64,000 bases of DNA from Coprinopsis marcescibilis. Taxonomy: Eukaryota > Basidiomycota > Agaricomycetes > Agaricales > Psathyrellaceae. A program made the translations under genes and the position numbers. Each line of letters begins with the position of its first letter. The first letter of the stretch is position 1. Shown here piece by piece: positions 38,801 to 49,254 of this stretch. The notes beneath the pieces are model-generated. The model did not search any database. It saw only the letters and a list, made by a program, of their open reading frames with translations, and was not told the DNA's origin. The DNA is taken from assembly GCA_004369085.1 (NCBI GenBank), contig ML210226.1, forward strand, positions 62,633-126,632, given 5' to 3'.

Positions 38801-41082
38801 TTGCACAACACCCTCAGATTGAGTATCAAGTGCGCTAGTAGCTTCATCAAGCAACAGGATCTTGGGATCCGAGACGATAGCGCGCGCAATGGCAATTCTC
38901 TGCTTTTGACCACCGGACAGGAGGAAACCGCGCTCTCCAACCATGGTATCGTACCCATCTGGAAGCTTGGAGATGAAACCGTCCGCGTTGGCCTTGACGC
39001 AAGCGTCTTTGATCAGTTGGAATTTCACGTCTTCAGACGCGTTTTCGAAAGGGGTGTTGATGAGACCATGTGCGACGTTTCCTTTGATAGTTGTGGCGAA
39101 AAGGATGGGCTCTTGGGACACTAGTCCAATCTGCGATCGCAACCACTTCAGGTTGAGGTCCTTGAGATCAATGCCGTCAAGTTTGACAAAACCATCAATC
39201 GGATCGTAGAACCGTTCAACGAGAGAAACGACGGTGGACTTTCCAGAGCCTGAAGCACCAACCAGAGCAGCAGTCTTTCCTGCCTTGAAGGTGAGTGAAA
39301 GGTTTTGAGCGACTGGGACAGTTGGTCGAGATGGATAACTGAAGTTGACATGCTCTAGCGTAATTTCGCCAACGACGTTCTTGGGTTTCAAGCCACCTTC
39401 GTTGGAGGAATCAATGTCAGGAACGCGGTCGATGGTCTGGTAAAGCTTTGCGGCAGCACCAAGACCGTTGGTGATGGCTAAAGGTAATAAAGTTAACATT
39501 CGATGTCATCGGCTCCGAGGTATGCACGAACCTTGCATTTCCGGTGCCATAAGTGCAAGTGAGAAGGAACCGATCAGAATGGCAAGAATAACGTTGATGA
39601 TTTCACCGGGAGTGGCTATAGTTAAATGCTTTGAGATAAGTGACATCCAACGCAGCACAGCACAACGTACCATGGCCGGCGAGGATAAGCGTGGTACCAA
39701 AGTAGAAAGCTGAGGAAGATTATGTTAGCAATTCTGTTGGGACTGGTTAGTGTTACGTTCCACAAAACGGCTTACCCAGGGCGTATGCAGAGTAAATCAC
39801 AAAGAAGAACACAGCAAGACTTCCACCATGCCAAGCGGACGACTTCAAGTCAACAGCAAGCGACTGATAAATGTAGTTGTCATACAACTTGGCGAGGGTC
39901 TTTTGAGTTCCAAACGCTTGTGCAGTTCGAACAGTCGAGATAACCTCTTCGGCCACCGTACCACCTTCGGCAACATGTTTGAGCGACAACCTGCGAGTAA
40001 TCAGTTAGTTCAAATGAATTGATGGTCCATACGCCTGGTAAACCGCAACGTACTGCCTATAGCCGGAAACAAATTTGTTCATGACTCCACCGGTGATACC
40101 AATGCAAGGGAGGATGACGGACAGGGCCAGGGCGAGACGCCACGAGCGGATATACGCCAGGATGAAACCGCAGAAGAATGCACCTATAAAGTTGACAACA
40201 AGGGCGACCTTCTCGGATATGCCCTGCTGCACAAGATCTATAGAGAGAAATAAGGCTGTGAGCACTCGTTTGGGAGAATGGCAGGGAACACAAGCCTACG
40301 GGTATCTGTTTGAATGCGTGTGGCAACTTCTCCCGCTCCTACGTTGTCGAAAAACGCAATATCCTGTCTGAGAACAGCTCGGAGGTATGCTTCACGAATA
40401 CGTTTTGCGTTGACCTCGCCCGTGTATACCCAAATGTACATGAAGGTGTAGGTACATACAAATATTCCAATACCTGAGCCAGGGCATCAGAAAAGATGGG
40501 CCTCAAAAGGTCGGACATACTCACCGATATAAACCAAATAGCTAGCATTGTTAGCGGCTGCACGTTTGAAGCTCTCAGCTGCCACAGGGACCTGCTCTGC
40601 GAAGCCAGGTACGCCTTGTCGCGCCTTTTCGGCAACAGTTCCAAAGTTGACGAATTCTTGGGTCAGATTACCAAACAGGAGGGACATCAACGGCTGCATG
40701 GTAGATGTTAGTCAATATTTCGAATTGCAGAGTTTGAATTGTAAACACCTGTGCAGCACCTGCCGCAGCCGCAGCAACAAGACCAATTGCATTAATGAAC
40801 AATTCGAACTTGGTGGAGAATCTGGGGAAAGTTGACGTCGAGTTAGGAACAGAAAGAAAGTAGGGCGAATTATGAAGTTCACCTGAAAAGTTGAGGAAAG
40901 GTGACTGGTGGAACCTCTGGCTCTACTGGCTTGACCTCTGTGGTAGTTTCTGAGGCAGCGGCACTTTTCTCCTCGTGCTCAGAGGGTAGGGGGGAAGACT
41001 TGTTGCGTGAAAACCAGCCTTTGGATTCTTTGGGGTCTCGCGCCATGGCTGGTTTCTCACCTGAGCTACTGGGCCTCGACAT
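35882..41082 (-). CDS. Full-size ABCB-type ABC transporter (P-glycoprotein / MDR family)
   Basis: A multidrug-type exporter with TMD-NBD-TMD-NBD order, read from right to left. The start [20 protein letters not shown] (41082-41080) is followed by a cytosolic Ser/Glu-rich tail and [20 protein letters not shown]. The first TMD covers about 40.85-39.5 kb. NBD1 has Walker [10 protein letters not shown] (about 39.25 kb), Q-loop [20 protein letters not shown], signature [20 protein letters not shown] with Walker [13 protein letters not shown], and H-loop [18 protein letters not shown] linker rich in Glu/Arg follows, then the second TMD (about 38.35-37.1 kb). NBD2 has Walker [12 protein letters not shown] (about 36.87 kb), [19 protein letters not shown] and signature LSGGQK (about 36.38 kb). 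The C terminus is [17 protein letters not shown], stop at 35882. The many introns all look like ordinary short ones. All ATPase motifs are intact in both halves. Substrate cannot be told from sequence. Confidence 0.9.
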
Positions 41083-42740
41083 GGCTGTAGTAGGAGGCCT
41101 CGTCTAGCTGAGTGTGCTGTGGGCTGGCTGGGTGATTGCGCTACAAGCGCTAGCCAAGTGAATGAATGTCACCATGGTTTATATCAGACACTCGGCCCCC
41201 GTGGAAACAAACTACGTAAGCCAACTGACGAGCCTTTGCCCTTCCACAACCGATTCCTGCCGCTCCATGGCATACTACTCAATTGACCTCCGGAGTTTGT
41301 AGCCACTGACTCACGTTGATCATCATCGGACTCGGAGGCGTCTGTGACTCGTTCATTATTTCGCTTGAGATTCAGCTTGATCTCGGGTCCAAAGTGTACA
41401 TTGTCGACACTAATAATACGTTAATCGAGTTCTCCGAACTTATCTTTCATAGCTGCGCACTGCGGACTGGTCACAACCGACTGCGGGCACCCCGGAGAAG
41501 CACATCTAGCACCCAAATTACTACATATCATACTTACCTAAGTACCGTAACAAATGCGTTATGCTTGTTCTAACTTCGAAGTCAAGCATGTAAGTATACT
41601 TATATTGCGATTCGTATCACTATGATCCATTGTCTGCCGCATGCCCGACGCAAGCCCTGCCGAATAATAATCTGCCTTCTTCGAGTCTTCGAATTCTGTG
41701 GGGTCTGAGTCAACTACAGAGCTTCTTGATTGTTCATAGTTCTCAAGTACATCCCGTCGACCTCAAAAGAGTTTGGAGTCCAGACTAAATCGCAGAACGG
41801 CAAAACTCGGGATGGACTGCCAGCAAGTGCTCACTTCGGACTCTATGACAGTCACGCTATCTTACAGTTGAATGTGCCATAGATCCGTATACATCGCGCA
41901 CTACACGCAGTGACTTGAGTGATTGTTTAACATCCGGAAGAGTCAAACGGTAAACGGTTCGCGTTCACCACTCTGACTTTGATGTGGGGTGGTGACTCGG
42001 AAGTATCAGTCCGGGACCGATATTTTCGGCAGGGAGATTTCAGTTGGCGACTATCTTGATGGAAGCCTGTAAAGGCAGTTCAATTGTTTGGTGGAATTCC
42101 AGGAACAGCCGGTCTTTCCACTCTGGGCGAGCCTTCTTGCCATATTACAGCCTCTTTTTTGGATAATATAACTAACAGAAAGTGCGCTTTGTTTTGTCTC
42201 CTATGCTCAATAATCCTTAATCTAGTCACACTGCAATTTTACGAGGCAAGAAGGCTTCGTCGCAAACCTCTTGAAGGCTTCCGAAGATCACACCGCCCAG
42301 TCTGAAAAGCTGGAACCCCCTATATTCCAAGGCAAAGAACAAGCCATTGATGTCCTTTGATCAGAAGGGTAGGCACCACCCAGTGCCTATGTCCCAGCTG
42401 TTTTAGTGACGCCCTGTAATCGGTAACCGCAACAAGCCAAGGCGTCATGGCTGCCCCCTATTCTCTATCCAGTGGCAGCCAGCAGCGGCTAGTGAAGAAG
42501 TCCGAGTCAAAAGGCAATCGGCAAGTATGTAGCTTTAAAGCATGTTCTTGACCACTCAGAGTCTGTCCCCCTGATCTTTGACATTCTTGATCGGGAGTAC
42601 AGAGCACACCTCTTGGTGTGTGGCAGAGCTCCATCGTAACGAAGGCCCACGAAGTCTACTTTGGTGCTACGCAAGGCAAAAAACGACGCCAAAAATCATA
42701 GATAGGTCGCATCAATCGAAATTAGCGCCCGATCGATACT
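41083..42740. other. Divergent interval between the ABC transporter (-) and NLR-like gene 1 (+)
   Basis: About 1.65 kb with no supportable gene. It should contain both promoters. The CGGTAAACGGTTCG region and the open frames at 41316-41573 and 42084-42305 carry no recognisable domain. Confidence 0.4.
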
Positions 42741-45700
42741 ATGCCTTGGCATGCGGTTCCTGTTGCTGACTTAGCAGATCAACCCCTGACAAATCGTGCC
42801 CTTCGCCCTGACTGCAACCAGGGTGAGCACCTCATCTTCCCCCTCACTCGCGTCCTTTGAAGTGGGCTGGACGGGCTGCGCCGATATGGAGAAGGTGAGA
42901 AGCACTCGTTGGCTACAGGCCACGGCAATGCTGATTGGAACGTTAATACATAGCTCCGCATCTCCGTCAAGAAATGGAAAGAAGCAAGATATAAGGATGA
43001 AGATCCTGCAGCGAGATCAGCGAGATTGACGAGAGTCGGTACGAAATCCACCCCATTTTTATTCCTTTCTCGCAGTTAAACTGATCTTATGATAGCTGCT
43101 CAAGCATTTGCGGGTGCCAGCAACTTCCAGCTGCAAGACGTTCAGGTCAACGTCGCAGGAGGGGATATTGTAAACAACAACTCCAACGTAACCCATGTCC
43201 ACAACTATGCATGTAAGTCCACTCCATGTCCGTCATTATTTGTTGCGCTGACGCATTCTAGCTATAACAGCAGAAATGCATGAAGCCTTCCGTCGCTTAG
43301 CCGATCCGAAAGGATGTACATGGGATCCCTCTCGAACCTGCTTGCCTGGAACGCGTTTGGCACATATCGAGGAAACGTCTTCTTGGATCAATGCTCCGAT
43401 AGAAGACTCAGGCAGCGCTGAAACCTTTTTGGTTGCACAAGGGGCAGGAAGCGGAAAGTCGGCACTTGCACACAGTGTTTGTCAGCGAGCAGACGTTGAA
43501 AGGCGCCTCTTAGCGAGTTTCTTCTTCAGTCAAATGAATGCACAGCACTCCACTGTCTCCAACCTGATGGCCGCCATCATACGGGGGCTGTGTAGCATCG
43601 GGGAGGATATCAAGGAACGAGTTGGCAAGATCCTCATAGAAGACAGTAGCTTAGCGTCGGCCACTCCAGAGCTCCAATTCACGAAAATCATCCTACCGGT
43701 CTGCACCGCTTTGCCCCCCGACCGACCATATGTCGTCGTCATTGATGCCCTCGACGAGCTTCGCGACGTTTCTCTCCTCAAACTTCTCCGCGACTCCATT
43801 CCACGTCTACCCCCTTCATTCCGTATTTTCCTCACCACACGCCCGGAGCAACGCATAATGATGTACCTCGAGAAGCAACGCAATGTTCGACAATCGTCGT
43901 TTCCTATGACAGGAGAGCTCAGCCGCCAAGACCTTGAGGTATACATCCGGCACCGTCTGTCTGAGACCGATTACGGCCCAGATATCCCCCAAAAGCTACT
44001 TGAATCGTTCGTGTACAAAACCGAAGGCGTTTTCCTATGGGCTGCCACTGTTCTCAACCACCTGGACGAGGCGTTCGACCCTGTAGAGGAGCTTCAAGAC
44101 ATCGTTGCCAGCAAGAGCGATCACTGGAAGGAGAGCCCAGACGCTACCAAGCAACTGGACGACATCTACGAGCGCATTCTCTCCCAAATGAAATGGACAG
44201 ATACCAAGTTCACCCGAATCTACCAAATTGTGGTGGGAGCGCTGGTAACCCTGATGGCACCCTTGTCGCCTACCGCACTCGCCTCTCTCTATGCCCCCGA
44301 AGGTGTCAGTATCAGCGACATTTCGCGCTTATGCGTCATTCTACGGCCACTTCTACATCATTACGACTCGAAGGACAATACCCAGCCGCTTCGACTGCTT
44401 CATCTCTCTGTGCAGCAGTATCTGACGGAGCGAGCACCATCACCCTATCGCATCGACTGCAGTTCCCATCATGTCAAGCTATCAAAGCATACTCTCCTCA
44501 CAATCAAAAAGGACCTAAACCCCCAAAACGTTCCGATTCTTGGATACTCTATCTCATCCGACGCCGAAGACTCTCTTAGTCCCGAGTCCTCGGGAACCAA
44601 AGTGCCTGAGCTCAGCAAGCAATCAATGCCGGAGCATATCTGGTACGCAAGTCGTTTCTTCGACGACCACTTGCTAGAATCTCCAGCCGATCAAATGGAC
44701 AAGTCGCATGTCCAGCTCATTCACGACCTTTTGCTCAACCCGCGCCCGATTTTGGAGGTCACTGCATCAATGGGGTTCGTTGTCGACCTTGGAAGTATTA
44801 GGGACTGGGTCACGAAGCTGGTATGGGTGTCTTTTGTAATCCACGCTCATGACTCACAGTTTGTCTAGAGCTTTTCTGCCCCTCCCCTTCCGATGCGGGC
44901 TGCCCAGTCGCTCTACGGTGTTGCGAACTGCCTCCAGGCTGTTTGGCGCAGTCGAGAGGCATGGAGCACGAGCAAAGAAGCGATTGTCATCTGTCGAACG
45001 TTCGTGGACAAAGACCCTGATCTCTATGTTCGATCTCGACTCGTGCTCTCCATGTGCATCATGTCGCAAGCCCTCCTGTATCTGTGGCCGCCGCAGTTCG
45101 AAACCAGTCTAGAGATTTCAAGGGAGGGCCTGGATATTGTGCGTATGCTTATACAGGAGAACCCCACTAGATTCCAACACATTCTTGTGCGGCTTCTCAT
45201 ATCCCACGCATCCTCACTTCGCGGGCTTCATAGGATCGACGAAGCACTTCAAACATCCCTTGAAGCAGTCGATGTCTGCAGAAAGTTTGCCTCAACAGAC
45301 CAGCGACGCTACGCACCTCATCTCGCCGACGCCCTCCAAAACCTTGGATTTGAGCTGCGCACGGCGATGCGCTACGAAGAAACTCTTCCGGTATCCCGTG
45401 AAGAGATTGCTCTTCGTCGCCAAATATTAGCCGACGATACTACCGGCTCTTCAAGGATCATAAATGACCTCGCCTGGTCGCTCACCAAATATGGCGCATA
45501 CCTGACCGTGGCTGGTCACAAAGAGGAGGCCCTTGTACCCTTGAAGGAAGCCACAGAGCTCTACCGCCAACTTGCGGCAACCAGCTTCAAGGAACATGGT
45601 CGACACCTATCCTCATCCCTTGCGAAATACGCTTGCAACCTCTCCGCATGTCAGAAATACGAGGAGGCGACTGTGGTGACGTCCGAGGCGATCGAATTGC

Positions 45701-46251
45701 TTCGCCAGGGGCACGGAGACGACGCTTGGGACCCCCTACTTTTGACTCCGCTGTGGACCTGCGCCTCGAGTCTCACCAAACTCGAACGGAATGAGGAAGC
45801 CATCAGCCCGGCTATGGAAGGCCTCGCCATCTCCCGCAACCTGTTCGAATACAACTCTGGCTACCAATTCGCAGTCGCTTGGTCACTCAACATCCTGACC
45901 TTTGCGTACAACGCTTGCAAGCAGTACAATGAGGCGGCGCCTTTGGGGAAGGAGGCCGTCGAGCTCTATCGAGAATTGGCGGAGAAGAACCCGGCGCCGT
46001 ACGAGAGGAGCTTGGGGGATTCGGAGGCGCTCCATGACCGCTTTTACCCGTCGGATTCTGACCTTGCCAACTCGCTCTATACCTACTCTGTGAGCCTTGC
46101 GGGGATGGGGGAGCGTGATGCTGCTCTCAAGGAGGCCAAGGAGGCAATCGTCGTCCTTCAGAGGATGAGCGAAAGGTTCCCAGAGAGATTCCAGGCTAAG
46201 CTCGCCGATGCAGTCAAGCTGGTTGATGAGCTGGAGGCGTTGGAACATTAG
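42741..46251 (+). CDS. NACHT-TPR STAND protein 1 (NLR-like), with Gly-Gly/Asn-rich N-terminal motif
   Basis: STAND NTPases of this layout are fungal NLR-like proteins used in self/non-self recognition and programmed cell death. I extend the gene upstream of the obvious ATG at 43089. The ATG at 42741 opens MPWHAVPVADLADQPLTNRA. Introns 42823-42862, 42895-42953 and 43039-43095 then give VGWTGCADMEK, LRISVKKWKEARYKDEDP and the phase-correct join to AAQAFAGASNF. The short motif VQVNVAGGDIVNNNSNVTHV follows. After an intron at 43213 the NACHT module starts (EMHEAFRRLADPKGC). Walker A is GAGSGKSAL (43441-43470), Walker B is VVVIDALDELRD (about 43735-43765), and the sensor is FRIFLTTRPEQR. A helical/winged region follows, with LLHLSVQQYLTERAPSPYR. 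One more intron (44819-44869) precedes about 450 residues of TPR-like helical pairs such as EEALVPLKEATELYRQLA. The start is moderately sure; everything from 43096 is firm. Confidence 0.82.
43114..43212 (+). other. Candidate amyloid-type signalling motif of NLR-like 1
   Basis: The encoded stretch FQLQDVQVNVAGGDIVNNN followed by SNVTHVHNYA alternates hydrophobic and polar residues and has a Gly-Gly turn and an Asn ladder. Position (N-terminal, own exon, just before the NACHT) and composition resemble the beta-arch prion-like motifs of fungal NLRs. Amyloid behaviour is inference. Confidence 0.35.
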
Positions 46252-47851
46252 TGGAGGCGGAGGGAGGTATGCGCTTTGTGAGATCTGAGCTACGGGAGAT
46301 TGGAATTGACAATGGACAAATGTACTTGTAGTCGCAGTAGTTAATGATACCCTGACCGGCAGATACGTCAACACTGAAATGGCAAAAATACTTATTGAAT
46401 TTCGACCTTGAGTTCAGAAAGAGCGCTCAGGGGCATTTGATCACGATGTGCATGCAACGACTGTTATGATTGCGGGGCATTTGCAGGAAACAAACTGTTA
46501 GTGGCCACAGCCACACTCCTATCAATGTCAAGTCTTAAGTTGCTGAGAGCGAATGAGATGCCGGAGTGCCGACGCCGCTCCCTCGAGTTAAGACTGCGAC
46601 TTGGCCAAGCGCTTATTTCTGAAAGTGGTTACAATCGTTCGAGGCCTTGACCATCGAAACAGCGACATGTACGGATCTTTAGAGCCTTTCATGTCCCCTG
46701 GCTGACTTTTTGGATCATAGCTGTATCTATGCGAGGCGCCCTGAAGAGCTCCCTCGCTGTCAGGTAACGGTCGAAGCGGTTGCGACGTACCGTGTGCACA
46801 AACCATGACGTGCAGGTGTTGAGTAAAACTTTACTCGATGGGCTGTCCGGTTCCTGGGGGTGTGTTGCTTGCTGCATACTCGGGAGTGGCATGTTCAGTC
46901 TGCTTGTACTACTTACTATTACTCGAGTCTGGTATGCATCTACATATTCATTTGGGGATCGCATTGTGCTATATGCCGACCAAGTTGCACTTCATGACCA
47001 TTGTCAGTACCTAGTTATCACCTGCTGCAATGATAGAGAGGGCTTCGCAGTCCGAGTATGTCAGTATGATAGGAATATTGATGTGCTTCAAGTATGCATG
47101 TGCATTGTGCATTGTGCCTTGTGCAAAGAACCCCGTCGGTGATTATCATCGTATGTGCCGAGCGCTGCGAGTACTGCTGTAGAGATTGGATGAAGGGTAC
47201 TTACTTTATGTCACCTTCCATTTAATATGTCCTGCGGTAAGTGCGTTAAGTCAGCACGCAAACCTTTCCGTCATAATTCGGAAGGTTGATCTATTTCCGG
47301 GCACTTCGTCTTCGTATGGGACCGTATCAGACTTCTAAGAGAAGCAATAGACAACACTTATGCGAATATCTTATATCTTGGTCTTGGATGTATTGTAGTC
47401 ACTCGTAGGGGTCCGCCGGTCGGCGATTATAATAATTACTGGGCTGGTGTTTCGCACCGGACATAGCCGTGTTGATGATGACGATATCCGGTGAATTCGT
47501 GGATAAACTAGAATAGCTCTCGCAAGGTGGTATCGAGGATTTTCCTCGGTCTTGGATGTGTTCCAGGAGAGAAGCAGCAGCCATATGCTCTTGTGAAGCG
47601 GATAAGACTCTCGAAGACGTTTTAACTGAGAGGTATGTGATGGTGGCTGAGTGCTGAGAATGTGAATGAGAGGCAAGCTTAGAGTGGCAGTTATTTTGGA
47701 CTTTGTTGCTCACGGCCGATGGGTTCACACTCTGCGTGCATAAGATTGCAAATGGAATATGCTAAAAATAGCTTTAGTTCGCATTATAACTCGGAATGTC
47801 GTTCCGGGAGTATAGCACCCACAGAAAAACGAGAGAAGTCGAACAAACGGT
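46252..47851. other. Gene-poor interval after NLR-like 1
   Basis: The first 60 bp or so still resemble the sequence after the second NLR gene (both contain GGGAGATTGGAATT). A minus-strand frame ending at 47399 (reading ...SASQEHMAAASLLEHIQDRG) looks partly coding but has no ATG at its head and no partner exon that I could find. Nothing else recognisable. Confidence 0.35.
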
Positions 47852-48182
47852 ATGCCAATACCATACCAATACGCAGCCTTCCAGAAAACTGTCGAGACCT
47901 TCCTCCACCGCGAAACGTTTCTCATCGAAGACATCGAACAAAGAACTCGGAGCTTTGTCCCAGCTCCTGGGTCTTTACTTCCTCTAGATGTGAGTTTTGT
48001 GTTTATTATTAGCCTAAGTTGGTGTTTCGCGCTTACCCTGTGTAGTAGTACATAGTAGTAAGTACGTGAAGTATTCCGGATCTTGGCCAAGGTTTGAGTC
48101 CCTCTGGGCCTTCTTCTGCGGGAGGGGCGCATCAGAAACGCGGGTCCAGCCAGGGTTTCTCACTTTTAGATACCGGCGCTAG
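47852..48182 (+). CDS. Possible small two-exon gene, hypothetical
   Basis: ATG at 47852 reads MPIPYQYAAFQKTVETFLHR, ETFLIEDIEQRTRSFVPAPG, SLLPLD. It then meets a good donor (GTGAGT at 47991). The only acceptor I find that keeps an open frame is GTGAAG about 80 nt on, giving YSGSWPRFESLWAFFCGRGA and a stop at 48182. The acceptor is weak (AAG) and closer AGs exist, so this may instead be a decayed fragment. No family recognised. Confidence 0.25.
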
Positions 48183-48938
48183 CGCCATGTCAGACCAAGA
48201 CATACCTATATCCCGACAAACTCGATTAATAAAAAATTCCGTCCACTCAACTACTTAACATGGACTGGTCCCAACCAAGTAAGTAAGCAGCATTGAAACG
48301 CATTGGGTTAAGGCTCGTTTATAATGAACAAACAAAGCAGGCGTGACCCAGCCTCGAGGCTACCCGAGCGCTGAAACCCCGAGTTTTGTTTACCGCCTCG
48401 AGGATCGAGGAAGGCTCTGATGGTTCTGATGCCGTGCCTTCCCGGTCCACCACCTTCGGACGAGTCCACGGTCATAAACGGGCATTACACATCTACCATA
48501 GTACCAAAATGGTAGCAGAAGAGCCTCGAGGCTCGAAGGCCGCCCAAGGCTCAACGGCAGCCTTAGTGTTTGCGCGATGATTACCGTGTTTTCGGAATAA
48601 TGGATACATATGTGTATTTGTATATTCTTGAGGGGGGTTGCCGTAACTCACAAGTTCTCACTCGACTTGTTACTTGTTTCTATACATTGATTATTTAAGA
48701 GAGCTTACTGGAGCTTTGAGGACAGCTCGGAGTTTTGGTTCCAGGAACGCGCCTGCGGCGTCGCTGCGACGCACGTCATCTTTCGACATTTTCTGGAATT
48801 TTCATACAAATGGCTTGACGCGCCTCGGTAGTTAGTCCGAGGGTATATGCGGTACTTCACGCTCAAGCTTATGCTCAGAGAATTCTAGCCTTGACTCTAT
48901 TGCCGTATGGTGACCCTGGACCATCCATGTGTCCTACC
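48183..48938. other. Intergenic interval with CCTCGAGG-type palindromes
   Basis: No gene. GCCTCGAGGC or close variants recur at about 48350-48360, 48397-48405 and 48523-48533. Together with ATCGAGGA-like units they give a locally palindromic stretch of no known role. Confidence 0.35.
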
Positions 48939-49254
48939 TTACTTCTTCCTGGACGCCACTCCCGCTGCTACGGTCACGCGAGGGTCAAAGTGCAACTTGA
49001 GTTCCGAGTCGTCGTCGAGTAAGCCTGGGTGTTCCCAGGAACGTTCTGATGCATAGTATTAGTATTAACTTACTTGTGGTACACAAGTTTTTGAAGATCC
49101 AGCTTGTTCTCTGTGGCGTACATACTGTGCATGATTCAAGTGGTTCTTGATCCCCGTCGCGCTGCATGGTCTCACCTTCTCGTGCAGCGTAATAACAACT
49201 TTCAGGAATCAGAAGCTTTGGAAGTTGGATTTTGAAATTTGGGGGTGTCGTCAC
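48939..49254 (-). CDS. Small three-exon gene encoding a 71-residue hypothetical protein
   Basis: The ATG at 49254-49252 opens exon 1 (49176-49254, MTTPPNFKIQLPKLLIPESC then YYAARE). Intron 49125-49175 (51 nt, GTGAGA...GCACAG) joins exon 2 (49074-49124, VCTPQRTSWIFKNLCTT). Intron 49025-49073 (49 nt, GTAAGT...CCCAG) joins exon 3 (48939-49024, LLDDDSELKLHFDPRVTVAA then GVASRKK and TAA). The coding length is 216 nt, and frame is kept across both canonical introns of typical size. That is hard to get by chance and is the main support. No signal peptide, membrane segment or known domain is visible. The C-terminal RKK is basic. Neighbours give no functional hint. It could be a lineage-specific small protein or a fragment of a larger lost gene. 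Confidence 0.45.
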
